Below are positions 29,201 through 35,417 of a stretch of 64,000 bases of DNA, one piece after another (position 1 is the first letter of the stretch; every line of letters starts with the position of its first letter). The position numbers were made by a program, and so were the translations under genes. The DNA comes from Holothuria scabra (Eukaryota; Echinodermata; Holothuroidea; Aspidochirotida; Holothuriidae), in contig CM074187.1 of NCBI GenBank assembly GCA_037179385.1, positions 992,001-1,056,000 of the forward strand. The letters run 5' to 3'. The notes under the pieces were generated by a model. That model did not search any database, had not been told where the DNA came from, and saw nothing but the letters and a program-made list of their open reading frames with translations.

Positions 29201-31126
29201 GACTTGATTCACTTTTTGAGATTCGAGATTGAGAGTAGAGATGAGATTTTTTTTGAAATTGGAAGCCAGAGAAGTAAGATAGAAAGTTTGAAATAGAGGA
29301 GTAGAGAAATAAGATAGAATCGAATAGAATCGAGAGAGACTTGTAGAAAAGATAACTTAGAATTATAGTGGAGTGGGGCTAGCTGAGTGAATTCTTTAAT
29401 ATTGCACTAAGACTTTTATTACATTTATGTTCACGTTTCTACCTGTATATATTTCCGTCATCACCTATATTGCCAACTGAGCAGGCAGCAATGAATAAAC
29501 TCCTCATGCTGAACTGGTAAATATTTGTTTGTGTCCTTTCATTTGGAAACACCTTCAACTTAATATGTAGGGACACGCCATCGACACGTCTTACTTTACC
29601 CGCTCGATTATTCCGCTACCGAATGAACAATCCAACTTACAGTAAGACCGACATCTATATCATACAAAAACCACCCCTACACAGCTATATTGGAGAGGTA
29701 TAGCGATCACATTCCCAATTTCAAGCACATTTGATTTGTCAGAAGGTTTTATTGTCTCGTTTTGTTTTATATCAAAATGACAAGAAAAAGAAATGCAACA
29801 GGAAACAGTCAAATAAGAAAATTAGTACTTCCCAAGGCCTAAAGGCTCCACATTTCTCCTTCTTAAACACTGTTTTAAAAATATAAACCAATCAGAGCCC
29901 AGTATTATGATAGTCTCTTGCACGTCCAAAATTACCAATGGAAAACAAACGTCATGTTTGTCAACTTCCTTCACACTACTGTACAATGTGCGTTGGAATT
30001 ACCACTAATGGGGTAGCCTATGTACTTTCTTACATAGCTAGCCTTGTGTTGACATCCAGGAGTGGTAAACTTAGCTTTCACGCATAAACTTTGCAGTCAG
30101 TGCGAGTGCCATTTTGAGGCAAAATAACATACCTAGGCCTACTATGTAATGGCCTGTTTCAAAAACATTTTTTGTGAATGTTTAAGGTGTTATTGTGTTT
30201 ACGTCTTTTTACTTTACAGATAGAGGCAGAGGTTGATTTGCCTAAAACTGACAAGTTTAACTATTATGAAATAGTCGAGGATTAAACTCGAGGTGGCATA
30301 CCATATTTATTATAAGATTGTATACATTCAAGGCTCAGTTTACTAGCGTGCGGAATGTTGCAGGCACTGTTTTTGCAAGCTGGGCAGGTATGATATGTCT
30401 GCTATGTCTGCATGAAACAGTGCAATGTGATTTTGAATCACATTGCAAGTAAGATTATAAGTTATATAGGCCTAGACCTACATGTGATGTGTGAGAAGTA
30501 ACTCACTAATGTTACATGACGATAGCGCGATCAGGCTGCACGCTGATAATAAAAAATTTCAACTTCCATAACGAAGTACAGATTGCTTTCAAACTTACAC
30601 ATAATTTCTTGGGGCTCTCTTCATCCTCAGTCTCAAATAATGTTTACCAAATTGGCAAAATATTTTAGCCCAGTACCGTGGGCAATAGTGAAATTGGAGT
30701 GTTTCTTTTTTGAATGCAATCTTTTTAAAATTTGGGTAGGCCTAGCCTAGGCTAGTATAGTAGATTTGGAACCGGGTAATATAATGTTGGGCGGGACGGC
30801 GGGTACCCGAGTAACCCGTGCAAACACTTTTTGTAGCGCACGGTGGCCAGGGATTCTGACTTAGTGCCAGTAAAATGAAGGGGACGTAGGCTAGCAATGC
30901 ATAATGTTACTAGACTAGCATTCTGTTCAAGGAATGGCCTTGCCTTATGGTACACACTGCACATTGCCAGAGCAGTAGCCTAACGTTAGAAACTCACCTC
31001 ATGAGAGACACATCGACCACACCTCAGTTTTAAACAATGTTTACAGAAATACAAATTAATAATCGGTGATTTGATGCCACAAGAACATTTCAAGAGGACC
31101 TTTTCGAACAGTAATAGTGACGCCAT
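2172..31126 (-). CDS. DCTN4: Dynactin subunit 4 (p62), 10 exons, 3' end outside window
   Basis: Dynactin p62 belongs to the pointed-end complex of dynactin, the cofactor that makes cytoplasmic dynein processive and links it to cargo and cortex. Ten minus-strand exons with GT-AG borders join in frame: 30998-31126, 26589-26838, 23940-23983, 22773-22948, 20559-20668, 16011-16120, 12252-12325, 10155-10302, 6474-6574 and 2172-2250, giving 1221 nt (407 codons). Motifs agree with the vertebrate protein in order: [98 protein letters not shown]. Cysteine pairs 28/31, 36/39, 49/52, 68/71, 74/77, 109/112 and 272/275 fit the family's zinc-binding pattern. The start is the first ATG of exon 1 with A at -3 and G at +4. 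The known family length is near 460 residues, so one last exon of about 45 residues is missing beyond position 1. No frameshift or internal stop was seen. The identification was made by eye from remembered family sequence. Confidence 0.93.
2251..6473 (-). other. DCTN4 intron 9
   Basis: This intron is AT-rich and unique-looking apart from the inverted repeat at 4317-4505. Short open frames on either strand lack any recognisable protein feature. Confidence 0.8.
4317..4505. repeat. Intronic inverted repeat (~58-bp arms, ~70-bp loop)
   Basis: The left arm, 4317-4374, contains GATGGATTCATGGTGACCAC and AGAGGACTTACTTGGGGAA. Its near-perfect reverse complement is at 4446-4505. The loop contains CTTACAGCTGAAGAGGAATC. 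Single diverged copies of the right arm occur at 19,425-19,580 and 24,125-24,215, so this is a dispersed family present here as a hairpin. Confidence 0.8.
6474..6574 (-). CDS. DCTN4: DCTN4 exon 9
   Basis: The acceptor is gttttcacag|CTT and the donor CCCAGA|gtaaga, phase 2. It encodes [20 protein letters not shown] then [14 protein letters not shown]. It aligns with the family segment VVVPPKELVLAGKDAAAEYD. The acidic end matches the DFQDDPD segment. Confidence 0.87.
6854..8215 (+). mobile_element. Non-autonomous element with CAGGGAATAATTTA termini, copy 1 (interrupted)
   Basis: The left end, CAGGGAATTATTTATC, is followed by repeated GCGATGCAA-type motifs shared with the copy at 14,095. The right end stops at TTTCTGTACTA without the terminal repeat. 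A TTAA MITE interrupts it at 7,803-8,046. No long open frame is present, so mobilisation would need a transposase from elsewhere. Confidence 0.75.
7803..8046 (+). mobile_element. TTAA-flanked MITE, copy 1 (nested)
   Basis: TTAA occurs at both borders (7799-7802 and 8047-8050). The sister copy of the host element near 15,140 has the uninterrupted sequence CACATTAAGTCGATG, which is effectively an empty site. The interior shares segments such as CAGTACCAATTCTCC and CCAATTGAGAGTTT with the copies at 33,583 and 19,634. Confidence 0.78.
8890..9260. repeat. Diverged member of the 145-bp/DR1 repeat family
   Basis: Fragments such as CTCAATGACCTCGG and GTCTTTGACCTCAAC recur, and the stretch ends in a GATAGATAGACGGATAGACAG run. 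The pattern resembles the other arrays but is much decayed. Confidence 0.45.
9603..9682 (-). mobile_element. SINE fragment (3' body)
   Basis: It contains GATGGAGTTTTACGGCCCAG and CCAGTTGTGGCTCACTGG, the shared body of the SINE at 13,622. The tRNA-like head is absent. Confidence 0.65.
10155..10302 (-). CDS. DCTN4: DCTN4 exon 8
   Basis: The acceptor is tcttacag|T and the donor GGATTG|gtatgc. It encodes [20 protein letters not shown], then [20 protein letters not shown] and VNEPPSTGL. The family has NYIPEVRI...LTLTNP at this point. Phase 2 in, phase 0 out. The beta-rich, weakly conserved C-terminal half of p62 begins here. Confidence 0.86.
10303..12251 (-). other. DCTN4 intron 7
   Basis: AT-rich intron with a C-homopolymer at about 10,496-10,507. 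Nothing else was recognised in it. Confidence 0.8.
12252..12325 (-). CDS. DCTN4: DCTN4 exon 7
   Basis: The acceptor is acttttcag|GAA and the donor GCTCT|gtaagt, phase 2. It encodes [20 protein letters not shown] followed by QLVA. This is a near-exact match to the family segment [20 protein letters not shown]. Confidence 0.93.
13622..13850 (-). mobile_element. tRNA-derived SINE
   Basis: Read on the minus strand, it starts with a tRNA-like head: an A-box-like GGGCTAACGGTACAG near 13,832-13,846, and a B-box-like GGTTGGATTCC at 13,795-13,805. A shared body follows, ending in CTGGGCCGTAAAACTCCATC. Copies or fragments also occur at 9,603, 19,252, 32,095 and 53,185. The head is too degenerate to be a working tRNA. 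Confidence 0.72.
14095..15344 (+). mobile_element. Non-autonomous element with CAGGGAATAATTTA termini, full copy (1250 bp)
   Basis: The terminal inverted repeat is CAGGGAATAATTTA at 14,095 and TAAATTATTCCCTG ending at 15,344. Internal motifs such as GCATCGCAAAATGCGATGC are themselves palindromic. The longest frames are under 105 codons and resemble no transposase. No clean target-site duplication was found, so the superfamily is undecided; the CAGGG ends would fit hAT-like elements. Confidence 0.78.
16011..16120 (-). CDS. DCTN4: DCTN4 exon 6
   Basis: The acceptor is ttctcttag|TG and the donor CGG|gtgagt. It encodes [20 protein letters not shown], then [32 protein letters not shown] is almost identical to vertebrate p62. 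C272 forms a CxxC pair with C275 in exon 7. Phase 1 in, phase 0 out. Confidence 0.93.
16385..16640. repeat. 145-bp repeat family, short diverged array
   Basis: Two decayed units contain GACCCAAAATGACCTTT and ACCTTTGACCTCTAC with the same spacer style as the array at 1-1329. Confidence 0.65.
17915..18504. repeat. 145-bp repeat array with DR1-type motifs
   Basis: Four units are anchored at 17,943, 18,089, 18,234 and 18,390; the last three spacings are 145-156 bp. Three of the four carry TGACCTTTGACCT exactly. Units also contain CCACCAAAAACAATAGGG and CTTCTTGAGATA. The array ends in an (AC)n run. Confidence 0.9.
18505..18548. repeat. (AC)n microsatellite
   Basis: This dinucleotide run abuts the array, repeating the arrangement at 1330-1358. 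Confidence 0.9.
19252..19356 (+). mobile_element. SINE fragment, plus orientation
   Basis: It contains AGCCAGTGAGCCACAAGTGG and GGAAACTGGGCCGTAAAACT, the reverse complement of the SINE body at 13,622. The tRNA-like head is missing. Confidence 0.65.
19357..19430. repeat. (CCAA)n / (CTAA)n simple repeat
   Basis: CCAACCAA units grade into ACTAAATAACTAA units. It follows the SINE fragment directly and may be its tail. Confidence 0.85.
19431..19580. repeat. Dispersed single arm of the 4,317 hairpin family
   Basis: It shares ACAGCTGAAGAGGAATC, TAAGTCCTCTTAAG, GAAGTGGTCATCATGAATCC and a CAATCACC-type end with the right half of the inverted repeat at 4317-4505. No inverted partner is nearby. Confidence 0.65.
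19634..19885 (-). mobile_element. TTAA-type MITE, copy 2
   Basis: Reverse orientation relative to the copy at 33,583. It starts AGACAGTCAACTCTCACCCC and ends GAGTTATGCCT followed by TTAA (19,886-19,889). The left target copy has decayed to ATAA. Confidence 0.72.
20559..20668 (-). CDS. DCTN4: DCTN4 exon 5
   Basis: The acceptor is cataacag|A and the donor AAAAAG|gtaatt. It encodes (A)[19 protein letters not shown] and then [17 protein letters not shown]. The PLP..YYT.P motif matches the family's EPLPEDYYTRPVNL. Phase 2 in, phase 1 out. The acidic and proline-rich first half is poorly conserved, as expected for a linker. Confidence 0.87.
20669..22772 (-). other. DCTN4 intron 4
   Basis: It contains the short 186-bp MITE at 20,990 and a C-homopolymer near 21,925. 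The rest is AT-rich and unremarkable. Confidence 0.8.
20990..21175 (+). mobile_element. Short MITE with CAGGGAATAATTTA termini (186 bp)
   Basis: It begins CAGGGAATAATTTATCCAG and ends TGCTAAATTATTCCCTG, sharing the terminal repeat of the 1.25-kb element at 14,095. The interior differs, so this is a deletion or rearranged derivative. Confidence 0.78.
22773..22948 (-). CDS. DCTN4: DCTN4 exon 4 (charged helical segment)
   Basis: The acceptor is tcaatcag|CTA and the donor ATGGC|gtacgt, phase 2. It encodes [20 protein letters not shown] followed by a very basic KKFNKRR stretch and [17 protein letters not shown]. The family equivalent is the helical region beginning MNKLIEYYQQLAQKEK. A second GT four bases downstream (phase 0) is a weaker alternative; the phase-2 choice joins exon 5 cleanly. 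Confidence 0.87.
22949..23939 (-). other. DCTN4 intron 3
   Basis: AT-rich. A near-duplicate of GGAACCACCCAATTGAACACC occurs in tandem near 23,453-23,503. No other feature was seen. Confidence 0.8.
23940..23983 (-). CDS. DCTN4: DCTN4 exon 3 (44-bp micro-exon)
   Basis: The acceptor is ttaaacag|CC and the donor AGG|gtaagt. The exon completes the split codon from exon 2 to give [15 protein letters not shown], matching the family's GGWQEPENPHTQR segment. Phase runs 1 in to 0 out. It is too short to be found by open-frame length alone. Confidence 0.88.
24125..24215. repeat. Dispersed single arm of the 4,317 hairpin family
   Basis: GAAAAGCTTTCTTTTTCAAA, AGTAAGTTCTCTTAAG and GTCATCATGAATGCATC recapitulate the right arm of the inverted repeat at 4,446-4,505 with many substitutions. 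Confidence 0.6.
25116..25986. mobile_element. hAT-like non-autonomous element in DCTN4 intron 2
   Basis: The left terminus is CAGGGCCGTCACCAG and the right terminus CTGGTGACGGCCATG, an inverted repeat. Flanks GTGCTGTG (25,108-25,115) and ATGCTGTG (25,987-25,994) match at 7 of 8, as expected for a hAT target duplication. G- and C-rich tracts lie just inside both ends. The right boundary is uncertain by one base. No transposase-like frame is present. Confidence 0.68.
26589..26838 (-). CDS. DCTN4: DCTN4 exon 2 (zinc-binding region)
   Basis: The acceptor is tttcaag|GTG and the donor ACAG|gtagag, phase 1. The exon encodes [20 protein letters not shown], then a run of four CxxC-spaced cysteines (68, 71, 74, 77), and ends after the [17 protein letters not shown] segment. 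This is the most conserved part of the family and the strongest single piece of evidence for the gene. The reading frame stays open past the donor for five codons; splicing at the phase-1 GT restores the family's GGW.E..NPHT segment in the next exon. Confidence 0.93.
27655..28797 (-). mobile_element. Non-autonomous element with CAGGGAATAATTTA termini, copy 3
   Basis: Reverse orientation. The intact end is ATAAATTATTCCCTG at 28,783-28,797, followed inward by the GCGATGCAA-type motifs. The opposite end, around 27,655, lacks the terminal repeat. The body matches 14,095-15,344 across its length, for example GTGACTGCATTGTTCCACGA near 27,749. Confidence 0.75.
29170..29700 (+). mobile_element. Possible solo LTR or LTR remnant
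   Basis: A purine-rich stretch (GAGTAGAGAAATAAGATAG type) is followed by a pyrimidine-rich stretch, a possible polyadenylation signal GAATAAACTCC near 29,494 and GTGTCCTTTCATTTGG. This resembles the R-U5 part of an LTR. No matching second LTR, primer-binding site or pol frame was found, so the call is weak. Confidence 0.25.
30998..31126 (-). CDS. DCTN4: DCTN4 exon 1 (start codon, residues 1-43)
   Basis: The exon opens with ATG GCG TCA and encodes [12 protein letters not shown]... ending at CVSHE. It contains CxC at 14/16 and the pairs C28-x2-C31 and C36-x2-C39. The donor is GAG|gtgagt, phase 0. The start context AACAATGG has purines at -3 and +4. It aligns with the vertebrate N-terminus MASLL...LYFC..C, although the loop between residues 12 and 24 is shorter here. 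Confidence 0.9.
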
Positions 31127-31399
31127 TGTTATGGCAAGCTTCTTGAAAGAGATTGAACGTTCAGAAAACTAGGCTAGGCCAACAGCTACAATTTATTTTC
31201 ACAAATGCATATCAGTGCAACTTTGTTCGTCAGGCCTGCCTGCTTAAGTATTCATCACGAATCTGTGCTGCATTCGTATCATTGGCTGCATGAACAGACT
31301 ATGCATGCCAGCGGGAAGATCGGGTCGAAGATAGCAAATAGTCATCTAGGCAGTCAAAAAGTCATCTACGCAGTGTGCAGCTACTGCTGCAAGGGCAAA
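31127..31399 (-). promoter_or_regulatory. DCTN4 5' flank, presumed promoter/5' UTR
   Basis: Only about 275 bp separate the DCTN4 start codon from a LINE 3' fragment. No TATA box is visible at a convincing distance. The transcription start cannot be placed from the sequence. Confidence 0.35.
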
Positions 31400-32047
31400 T
31401 AGGGTGCTTGGGTTGATCAGGAGGAATTTTAAGAGTTTTAGTAAAGAAATTGTGCTAAATTTGTATAAGCAGCTGGTTCGACCCCATCTCGACTATGCTG
31501 CACAGGCCTGGAGTCCCTTCTTTGAAAAGGACAAATTGCTTTTAGAGCAAGTTCAGAAGAGAGCTACCCGACTCATACCTGAGGTTAAAAATCTACCTTA
31601 TTCCCAAAGGCTTAAGCTGCTTGGGCTTACCACTTTAGAGCTGAGAAGGATTAGGGGGGACATGCTCCAGGTATACAAATTTCTATCTGAAGGGAATCCT
31701 TTGTTAGCTTGCAGTTATTTAAAGGTCCAGAGTAATCCTCGGGTTAGAGGCCATTGCAAAAAGCTTGAAAAGTCTTTTGCTAGACTTGACATTAGGAAGT
31801 TCAGTTTCTCTCATAGGGTTGTTAGTGAGTGGAATAGCCTGCCTGAGTGGGTTGTTAACTCCACATCAGTGCACCATTTTAAGGTTAATATTGACAAGTT
31901 TTTCCATGACTGTGGTAGAATCTAATCTTTCTGGGCTCTTTGGTGTTGGTGGTTTGCTTTGTTTTGGGGGGTTTTGGATTACAGGGCATCTTATGGGGCC
32001 TTTTCAGCCCTCCTTTGCCCTTTAACCTGTTATGTTATGTTATGTTA
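31400..32047 (+). pseudogene. LINE (CR1/L2-like) 3' fragment 1
   Basis: An open frame at 31,404-31,925 encodes the post-catalytic C-terminus of a non-LTR reverse transcriptase: LYKQLVRPHLDYAAQAWSPF, VQKRATRLIPE, LGLTTLELRRIRGDMLQVYK, and WNSLPEWVV near the end. The catalytic domain is missing through 5' truncation, typical of LINE insertion. The element ends in (TTATG)n repeats at about 32,030-32,047, the kind of 3' tail seen in CR1/L2-type LINEs. It starts about 275 bp upstream of the DCTN4 ATG. Confidence 0.85.
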
Positions 32048-32094
32048 AATACTTTTCGACACTCCTGGCTAGATTCTAGTTTTAATGGGTTTCG

Positions 32095-32315
32095 GCGGTC
32101 ATATAGATACGGCCCAGTTTCCAACTTATTGGTTCAAGTCGAGCCGGCCAGGCCTTTTTCCAGTTGTGGCTCACTTGATTGTTATCCCTACTCCATTGTA
32201 TGCGGATCATCACGGCAGCAGGTTCCATTTTTAAGTTTTTGGTATGGCTCGACCTGGCAATAGAACACGGGCCTTCCGATGCTCTCACCGAGACCAAACA
32301 CGCGATCTCTAGTTT
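32095..32315 (-). mobile_element. tRNA-derived SINE, copy 2
   Basis: It shares ACGGCCCAGTTTCCAACTTA, GTTCAAGTCGAGCCGGCCA and GGTATGGCTCGACCTGG with the SINE at 13,622. The tRNA-like head toward 32,300 is more decayed. It lies just downstream of the LINE fragment's (TTATG)n tail. Confidence 0.68.
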
Positions 32316-32404
32316 TATGGGACCTATCCACTGGACTATGTTGTCTCAGGTCTAGTTAAATTTGCTTAGCCCTGCTTGACAATACAATGCACGATTTAGG
32401 CATA

Positions 32405-32645
32405 TAACAGTCGTTTGACCACGAACCCATGGACTGCTACAAATACATTTTCTTTTCTCGGACCGTCAGAGACTGGAACCTACTCCCCCAGAACATTACA
32501 GACCTCGAGGACCCCAAGCAGTTCAAGAGCGCAGCCTTGAGGATCCTCAGACGGGAGGACTAACTACATGCGCACTCTCAAACCTGCACGTTTGACTCCA
32601 CAAGGAGTGTTGTGCAGTATTTTTCCAGATCCAGATCCAGATACA
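32405..32645 (+). pseudogene. LINE 3' fragment 2
   Basis: A frame from about 32,415 reads DCYKYIFFSRTVRDWNLLPQ, then NITDLEDPKQFKSAALRILR and a stop. This is the usual C-terminal end of CR1/L2-class proteins (RT.RDWN.LP....F...L). It is followed by (CCAGAT)n repeats at about 32,623-32,642, a LINE-type tail. It is a different family from the fragment at 31,400. Confidence 0.75.
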
Positions 32646-33039
32646 TTGGCCGCCGATGGTCATCAACAAAGTTGATCTCAATCGTCTTCTTTGAAGTTAG
32701 CCTAGACAAATTAATCTACCTTCCATCATCGACTAATTAAGTGAGCAGTAGCTTGCCAGAAGTCACGGGATCCGGGGACGGGTGGGTGGGGTGGGGGCTA
32801 GGGATTTCGCGCTTCAAAAAGGCTGTCCGCAAATATCTTACAAGGGCACCGACAGGTTAATTTAACTGGTCCGTCAGCCTTTCAGTAGTGCGTGTGGGGT
32901 TGGTAATTCGGCGTCCCGAAGTTCGTCCGAGGCGACTGACGGGAGCGACTGACATGAGCCCCTCTAGCTCTGACGAGAATGACATTTTGTTAAATGAATC
33001 CATGAAGGAATGAACAAATAGAAGATTTAGAGATTGTTT

Positions 33040-33472
33040 AATAGTGGGTCATTTTAATTTTAAAGATATTGATTGGGGCACTGAAATTGCCTCAAATTAG
33101 GGCCAATCGTTTTCTGTCCTCGGTGAAAGACAGTTTTTTATATCAACATCAGAGGAGTGAGACAAGGCATACGGCCAGGTTTCATCGTTATTAGATCTTG
33201 TATTTACCCAAGATCATGATATTGTGTTGTCTGCATCTCAGTTTCCTGGACTAGGTAACAGTGATCATGACATTTTATTAGTAGAAACTTGTGGGCAGCC
33301 AGTGACTGAAATTCATCAGACTTCTAAATTCTTGTATAATAAGGGTGACTATCAGGGACTAAGGAAGTGTTTGGCTCTAAACTGTAAGTCTGAACTTAAA
33401 GACAAGTCTGTTGAGGAATCGTGGGATATCTTTAAAGAACATCTTTTAGCTGAAATGAATGTCAATTCCTAA
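33040..33472 (+). pseudogene. LINE endonuclease C-terminal part (broken)
   Basis: The frame reads GHFNFKDIDWG (GxFN motif of exonuclease/endonuclease/phosphatase-fold nucleases), then after a frame change SSLLDLVFTQDHDIV and LGNSDHDILL. SDHD is the family's catalytic histidine motif. Internal stops and a frameshift near 33,100-33,180 break the domain. Confidence 0.8.
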
Positions 33473-33582
33473 GGCTACTAACAGTGATACAGGGATTAAG
33501 CATAGAAAGAAACCTGTTTGGATGACAGGGCGGGCTATTGCTAAAGTAAAAGCAAAGAGGAAAGCCTGGAGAAATTACTTAA

Positions 33583-33873
33583 AGGCATATTTTCATCATC
33601 CCAAACAGTTCCAATTCTCCCAACCTACTTAATTCTAGCCCCTCCCACATTTATCTAAAACTCATCCAGACACAATCCTAGTTTATTGCTTCATGTCTTG
33701 TCCCAGTGGCCATACAAGTCTATAATGTGTAATCAAGACACTCTCAGTGCCCATGCTGTGTAATTTAGTTATGATGCATTGTTTGAATGTGATGCCAATA
33801 AAAGAGCTGTACCAATTGAGAGTTTTGATATATGCATACTGAAACTGTAGTTTAGGGTGACGAATGACTGCCT
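33583..33873 (+). mobile_element. TTAA-flanked MITE, copy 3 (nested in LINE)
   Basis: TTAA flanks both sides (33,579-33,582 and 33,874-33,877). The ends AGGCATATT and ATGACTGCCT form short inverted termini. It interrupts the LINE frame, whose RKAWRNYL...NSKYE sequence resumes after removal of the element and one TTAA. The interior matches copies at 7,803, 19,634 and 40,139. The TTAA target is piggyBac-like; the superfamily is not proven. Confidence 0.82.
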
Positions 33874-33888
33874 TTAAAAACTCAAAGT

Positions 33889-34951
33889 ATGAATGATTAT
33901 AAGATTTATGCGAAGCTACGGAATCAGGCTAGATGGGAAACAAGGAGGGCCAATGGTGAGTTTGAGAAAAAAATTGTAACTGAAGTTAAGCAAAATCGAA
34001 AGGCCTTCCGGAACTATACTCGTAGAAAAACAACAATTCGTCAGCCAGTTCAGGACTTAGTAGTGGAGGGTGATGTTGAGGGTAACAAAATTACAAGTGC
34101 TAAGGGCAAAGCTGATGCCTTGAACTCTTTTTTTTGTAGTGTTTTCACTAAGGAGGATTTGTCTTGTATCCCTTGTTTGGACTGTTATAGAGGCGATTAT
34201 CTTTTGGATAATGTGGAGATTTCTGTGGATGGAGTTCTAAGTAAACTTAAAAATTTAAATGAATATAAATCTCAAGGGCCTGATCAGATCCATCCTAGAG
34301 TTCTTTTTGAAGCTCGTGATGAAATAGTGGCAGCTTCGGTGATTATTTTTCGGAGGACTTTTAGTCATCACACCTTGCCTAGTGATTGGAAATCTGCTCA
34401 TCATGATCATGTTACCCCCTTATTTAAGAAGGGTAGCAGATTTCTGCCTGCAAATTTTCGACCGGTTAGCCTCACCTCTCAGGTGTGCAAAATTTGTGAG
34501 TCGCTTTTAAAAGATAGTATTATGAAGTATATGATGAGTAATGATTTACTGTACGTCTGCCAATCAGTACGGATTTGTTTCAGGTAGATCTTGTTTCTCA
34601 CAACTTGTGGATGTATTTCATGATTGGACGAAAGCTTGGGATGCAGGCAATGGCATTCATGTTATTTATACTGATTTCATGAAAGCTTTTGACAAGGTAC
34701 CACATGAAAGGTTGTTAGTGAAATTAAAGTCTTATGGTATTAAGGGTGATGTGTTGGAATGGATAAGGCAATTTCTGAGGAATCGTGGACAGAGGGTTTG
34801 TGTGGAACGAAAATTTTCTGACTGGGCAGATATTGCAAGTGGTATCCCTCAAGGGAGTGTGCTGGGGCCAGTTTTATTTCTCGTATATATTAACGATTTG
34901 CCAAGTTGTGTTACGGATTGTAGGGTTAAAATTTTTGCTGACGACACTTAA
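33889..34951 (+). pseudogene. LINE reverse transcriptase domain
   Basis: Two overlapping frames (33,889-34,587 and 34,541-34,951) show a +1-type break. Motifs in order: LKNLNEYKSQGPDQIHPRVL, VTPLFKKGSR, NFRPVSLTSQVCKI, then NQYGFVSGRSC, YTDFMKAFDKVPHE (motif A aspartates), SGIPQGSVLGPVLFLVYIND, and FADDT (catalytic FADD). This is typical of CR1/L2-clade polymerases. The frameshift near 34,560 and a stop right after FADDT inactivate it. Confidence 0.9.
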
Positions 34952-35417
34952 CTATATAAGGAAATCCAATCGGAGAGTGATTGTAGTGTTCTTCAGAGTA
35001 ATATTGAGAATATCTATGAGTGATCAAGGAAATGACAACTTCGCTTTCATCCTGATAAGTGTCATGTATTGAGAATTGGTTACTCTCATCCTGAGTTTGT
35101 TATGGTATGTTAGACAACGAAGGCAAGCGTCATAGTCTAGAAGTTGTGACTTCAGAGAAAGATCTTGGAGTTAGTGATAGTGATCTTGTATTCAGGGAGC
35201 ATGTTGTTCAGATTGTCACAAAAGCAAACTGTGTATTTTTGGTGTAATTAGGAGGTCATTTAGGTTTTTGGATAGAGCAACAATTATGCTTATGTATAAA
35301 GCTTTAGTAAGACCTGCTTTGGAATATGGATTACCTACTTGGTCACCTTTTTACACACGTGAAGTAGAGGCTACTGAATCTGTGCAACGTAGAGCAACTA
35401 AGTTAGTGCCTGGATTA

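Larger units (their letters stand above)
26839..30997 (-). other. DCTN4 intron 1
   Basis: It carries an inverted 1.15-kb copy of the CAGGGAATAATTTA element and an LTR-like stretch near 29,170-29,700. CG dinucleotides become more frequent in the last ~500 bases next to exon 1, in line with promoter-proximal sequence. Confidence 0.8.

Noticed and set aside
29170..29700. LTR-like stretch considered as a full LTR retrotransposon
   Set aside because: No second LTR, primer-binding site, gag or pol frame was found; kept only as a weak remnant call.
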